Assembly: GCF_003075395.1 (NCBI RefSeq)
Contig: NZ_QDFV01000004.1
Coordinates: forward strand, 359,250-423,249
DNA length: 64,000 nucleotides
Reading direction: 5' to 3'
Source of the DNA: Microbacterium sp. TPD7012
GTDB taxonomy: Bacteria > Actinomycetota > Actinomycetes > Actinomycetales > Microbacteriaceae
This document shows positions 62,166 through 64,000 of the stretch, piece by piece. The notes beneath the pieces are model-generated. The model was not told the DNA's origin, searched no databases, and worked only from the letters and a program-made list of their open reading frames with translations. A program made the position numbers and the translations under genes. The number at the start of each line of letters is the position of its first letter. The stretch's first letter is position 1.

Positions 62166-62711
62166 TCAGGCGGTCTGGCCGGCGTGCGGCCCCTCGCCGA
62201 TCTCCTCGACGAGCTTCGCGTTGAAGGCCGGCAGATCATCGGGGGTGCGGCTGGAGACCAGGCCCTGGTCGACCACGACCTCCTCGTCGACCCAGGATGC
62301 CCCGGCGTTGCGGAGGTCGGTCTGCAGGCTCGGGTAGCTGGTGAGGGTGCGGCCGTCCACGACGCCGGCCTCGATGAGGATCCACGCGCCGTGGCAGATC
62401 ACTCCCACCGGCTTGTGCTGCTCGAAGAAGGCGCGGGCGAGAGCGATCGAGGGTGCGTCCATGCGCAGGTGGTCGGCGTTCACGACGCCTCCGGGGAGCA
62501 CGAGGGCGTCGAACTGGTCGGCGGTCGCCTCGGCGGCGGTGAGGTCCACCGACTGCTCATGACCGTTCTTGCCGGTGATCCGACCGCCGTCGGGGGCGAT
62601 CAGTGTCGCGGATGCGCCCTCTGCGGTCACGGCATCCCACGGGCTCGTCAGCTCGCTGTCCTCGAATCCGTCTGTCGCCAGGAATGCCACTCGGCTGCCG
62701 GTGAGAGTCAT
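62166..62711 (-). CDS. type 1 glutamine amidotransferase-like PfpI/DJ-1 protein
   Basis: A 181-residue protein of the DJ-1/PfpI superfamily. Nucleophile Cys106 with His107 in VGVICHGAW, and the conserved Glu near GFEDSEL (about residue 17). It is close to YhbO/YraA-like stress proteins (proposed deglycase or peptidase, disputed). GAAAGGACG precedes the ATG. Monocistronic, converging on the CGNR gene. Confidence 0.92.
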   Translation of the reverse strand: MTLTGSRVAFLATDGFEDSELTSPWDAVTAEGASATLIAPDGGRITGKNGHEQSVDLTAAEATADQFDALVLPGGVVNADHLRMDAPSIALARAFFEQHKPVGVICHGAWILIEAGVVDGRTLTSYPSLQTDLRNAGASWVDEEVVVDQGLVSSRTPDDLPAFNAKLVEEIGEGPHAGQTA

Positions 62712-62832
62712 CGTTCGTCCTTTCGGGGGAGAGTCGTCCCCGCAGGTCTCGGGGACGTTTCGACTCTCTCGCGGGCCCCGGGAGGAGTGAAGGGGGTGGC
62801 CGAAGTCGGGCGGCGGTGATACGGCGGGTGCG
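62712..62832. other. short intergenic region, nothing recognised
   Basis: Between the PfpI gene start and the SRPBCC stop. It contains GGGGACG twice and CGACTCTC repeats but no clear promoter beyond a possible weak one for the PfpI gene. Confidence 0.3.
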
Positions 62833-63293
62833 TCAGCCGAGGTATCGGCCGAGCGCCCCCAGCAGTCCTCGCGTGCCGTCCTCGCGCCCCTGCCCGTCGG
62901 CCCAGAACCTATCGAAGAAGACGCCGTGCTCGATGTGCGTGAACCGTGTCCCGCCGTCGATCGGCTCGAACTCCAGCGACGCCACGGATGTCGACATGTG
63001 CGCCCCGTCGATCCACATGTCGTAGGTGGTGACGATGCGGATGTGCTCGACGATGTCGGTGTAGGTCGCCTCGTAGCGCGAGACCGGACGATCGTGGAAC
63101 CGGCTCTCGGCGACGTCGCGACCGCCGACGCGGAAGTCGAACGCCCACTCGCGCGTCTTCATCGACTCGCCGGCGCCCCACCAGCGGAGCTCTGCTCCTC
63201 CACGGCGAAGGCGTCCCAGACGCGCTCGACGCCGGCGGGGTAGTCGCGGGTCAGGGTGAATCCGGAACGGGCGAGTCGGCGTTCTGTCGTCAT
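62833..63293 (-). pseudogene. SRPBCC/AHSA1-type protein, broken by a 1-nt frameshift
   Basis: ATG at 63293 opens with MTTERRLARSGFTLTRDYP and VWDAFAVEEQ, then reads SSAGGAPASR and stops at TGA. In the next frame the same DNA continues ELRWWGAGESMKTREWAFDFRVGG to the normal end at 62833 (VTTYDMWIDGAHMSTSVA, THIEHGVFFDRF). Adding one base after the CAG codon (near 63191) restores a typical full-length AHSA1 protein of about 153 residues. Either a real loss of function or an assembly error, which is plausible so near a poor contig end. The start overlaps the reductase stop (ATGA). Confidence 0.85.
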
Positions 63294-63952
63294 CGGTCGC
63301 CCTCCCGTGTCAGGGTGACGTGGATCTCGCCGCTCTCGGCGACCTCCGTCGTCACGGTGTGGGTGAGGTCGAAGCCGCGCAGATCATCCCAGAGACGGTG
63401 GCCGCGGCCGAGGAAGATCGGCGCCACCATGAGGTGCAGGTCGTCGACCAGGCCCGCGCGGAGGAAATCCCGCGCTGTGCGGTATCCGCCGCCGATCCGC
63501 ACATCCAGACCGCCCGCGGCTTCTGTCGCCTCGGCGAGCACGTCTTCGATCGCCGCGTCTCGGAAGTGGAAGGTCGTACCGCCGTCCATCGCGATCGACG
63601 GGCGAGGGGCGGAGTGGGTGAGGACGTACACCGGGGTGCCGAACGGCGGGGTGTCGCCCCACCAGCCCTTCCAATCCAGGTCGTCGGGGAAGGCGTGCAG
63701 GCCGAACATCCCCGCGCCCATGATCTCGGCACCGATGCCGTCGAAGAACGCCGCGGCGTATCGATCGTCGATGCCGGTCGTTCCGGCGCCGCTCGTGTCA
63801 CCGAAGATCTTCGCGCGGAAGGTGCGGGTCGCCGCGTACGCGGCGGTGAGACGGCCCCAGTCCTCACCCATGGGGTTCTCGGGCGTCGGTGTCGGGTCGT
63901 CGGGCGTGTAGCCGTCCAGCGACGTGAAGAGGGCCATGCGAACGCGGGTCAT
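63290..63952 (-). CDS. dihydrofolate reductase-family (RibD C-terminal) protein
   Basis: A 220-residue protein of the RibD/DHFR fold. N-terminal VRMALFTSLDGYTPDD, nucleotide loop GGGYRTARDFLRAGLVDDLHLMVAPIFLGRG and GRLTAAYAATRTF. Typical actinobacterial 'dihydrofolate reductase family' protein, unlikely to be the main folate enzyme. AGGAGAACTGAC precedes ATG 63952, so the start is safe although only a few bases remain before the poly-G end. It is cotranscribed with the SRPBCC gene. Confidence 0.88.
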   Translation of the reverse strand: MTRVRMALFTSLDGYTPDDPTPTPENPMGEDWGRLTAAYAATRTFRAKIFGDTSGAGTTGIDDRYAAAFFDGIGAEIMGAGMFGLHAFPDDLDWKGWWGDTPPFGTPVYVLTHSAPRPSIAMDGGTTFHFRDAAIEDVLAEATEAAGGLDVRIGGGYRTARDFLRAGLVDDLHLMVAPIFLGRGHRLWDDLRGFDLTHTVTTEVAESGEIHVTLTREGDR

Positions 63953-63964
63953 GTCAGTTCTCCT

Positions 63965-64000
<36 letters not shown>

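Overview
The window is high-GC actinobacterial chromosome. Gene content, the dense ATGA/GTGA-coupled operons, the leaderless TAnnnT promoters and a daptide-type peptide cluster of the kind known from Microbacterium point to Microbacterium (Microbacteriaceae). No taxonomic search could be run. The right edge runs into 36 consecutive G residues, which looks like the artefactual end of a short-read contig.

Layout. 1-5.3 kb: end of metB, a Bcr/CflA-type drug exporter, a PAP2 phosphatase, a GNAT acetyltransferase, tRNA-Ser(GGA), a small DUF4406-like protein and a DeoR regulator. 5.3-14.3 kb: a complete daptide RiPP cluster. It holds an accessory protein with a C-terminal RRE (MpaC-like), an aminotransferase (MpaD-like), an Fe-ADH-fold oxidative decarboxylase (MpaB-like), three small precursors that all end in Thr, a methyltransferase (MpaM-like), an M50 peptidase with its own PqqD-like domain, and an ABC exporter of one ATPase and two permeases. 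14.4-23.6 kb: trhO, a moxR/DUF58/transglutaminase operon on the minus strand, SRP RNA, a DUF222-HNH protein, a rhomboid protease and a lysozyme-like protein. 23.6-30.3 kb: pta-ackA and a HAD phosphoglucomutase/GH65 phosphorylase pair. 30.4-41.2 kb: dnaX-recR, an EamA exporter, lysC-asd, mqo, tdk, and an LldR-like regulator with a lactate oxidoreductase. 41.2-49.8 kb (mostly minus strand): DUF1295, HAD-IIB and VanZ proteins, tRNA-Pro(CGG), a metallophosphoesterase, a bifunctional PBP with PASTA domains, RidA and acs. 50.2-53.0 kb: a compact tad secretion/pilus operon with a TadB-TadC fusion. 53.1-64 kb: topA-tmk, holB, a TAP-like lipoprotein, tRNA-Thr(CGT), pncA, a DUF1697 protein, an M23 peptidase, a CGNR regulator, a PfpI/DJ-1 protein, a frameshifted SRPBCC gene and a DHFR-like reductase.

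How the genes work together. In the daptide cluster the RRE protein should deliver Thr-ending precursors to the decarboxylase. The aminotransferase and methyltransferase then build the dimethylated 1,2-diaminopropane C-terminus, the M50 protease is the candidate leader peptidase, and the ABC genes the candidate exporter. A 15-bp hairpin separates the three precursor genes from the downstream methyltransferase, protease and transporter genes. In central metabolism, pta-ackA and acs interconvert acetate and acetyl-CoA, the lactate oxidase-type enzyme and mqo feed the quinone pool, and GH65 plus HAD channel disaccharide phosphorolysis into glucose 6-phosphate.

The features most worth following up are the daptide cluster (a known class, new precursor sequences), the recurrent 6-7 nt spacing between a -10 hexamer and the start codon of many genes, the paired palindromes over the lldR promoter, a possible small RNA upstream of the tad operon, and the TadB-TadC fusion.
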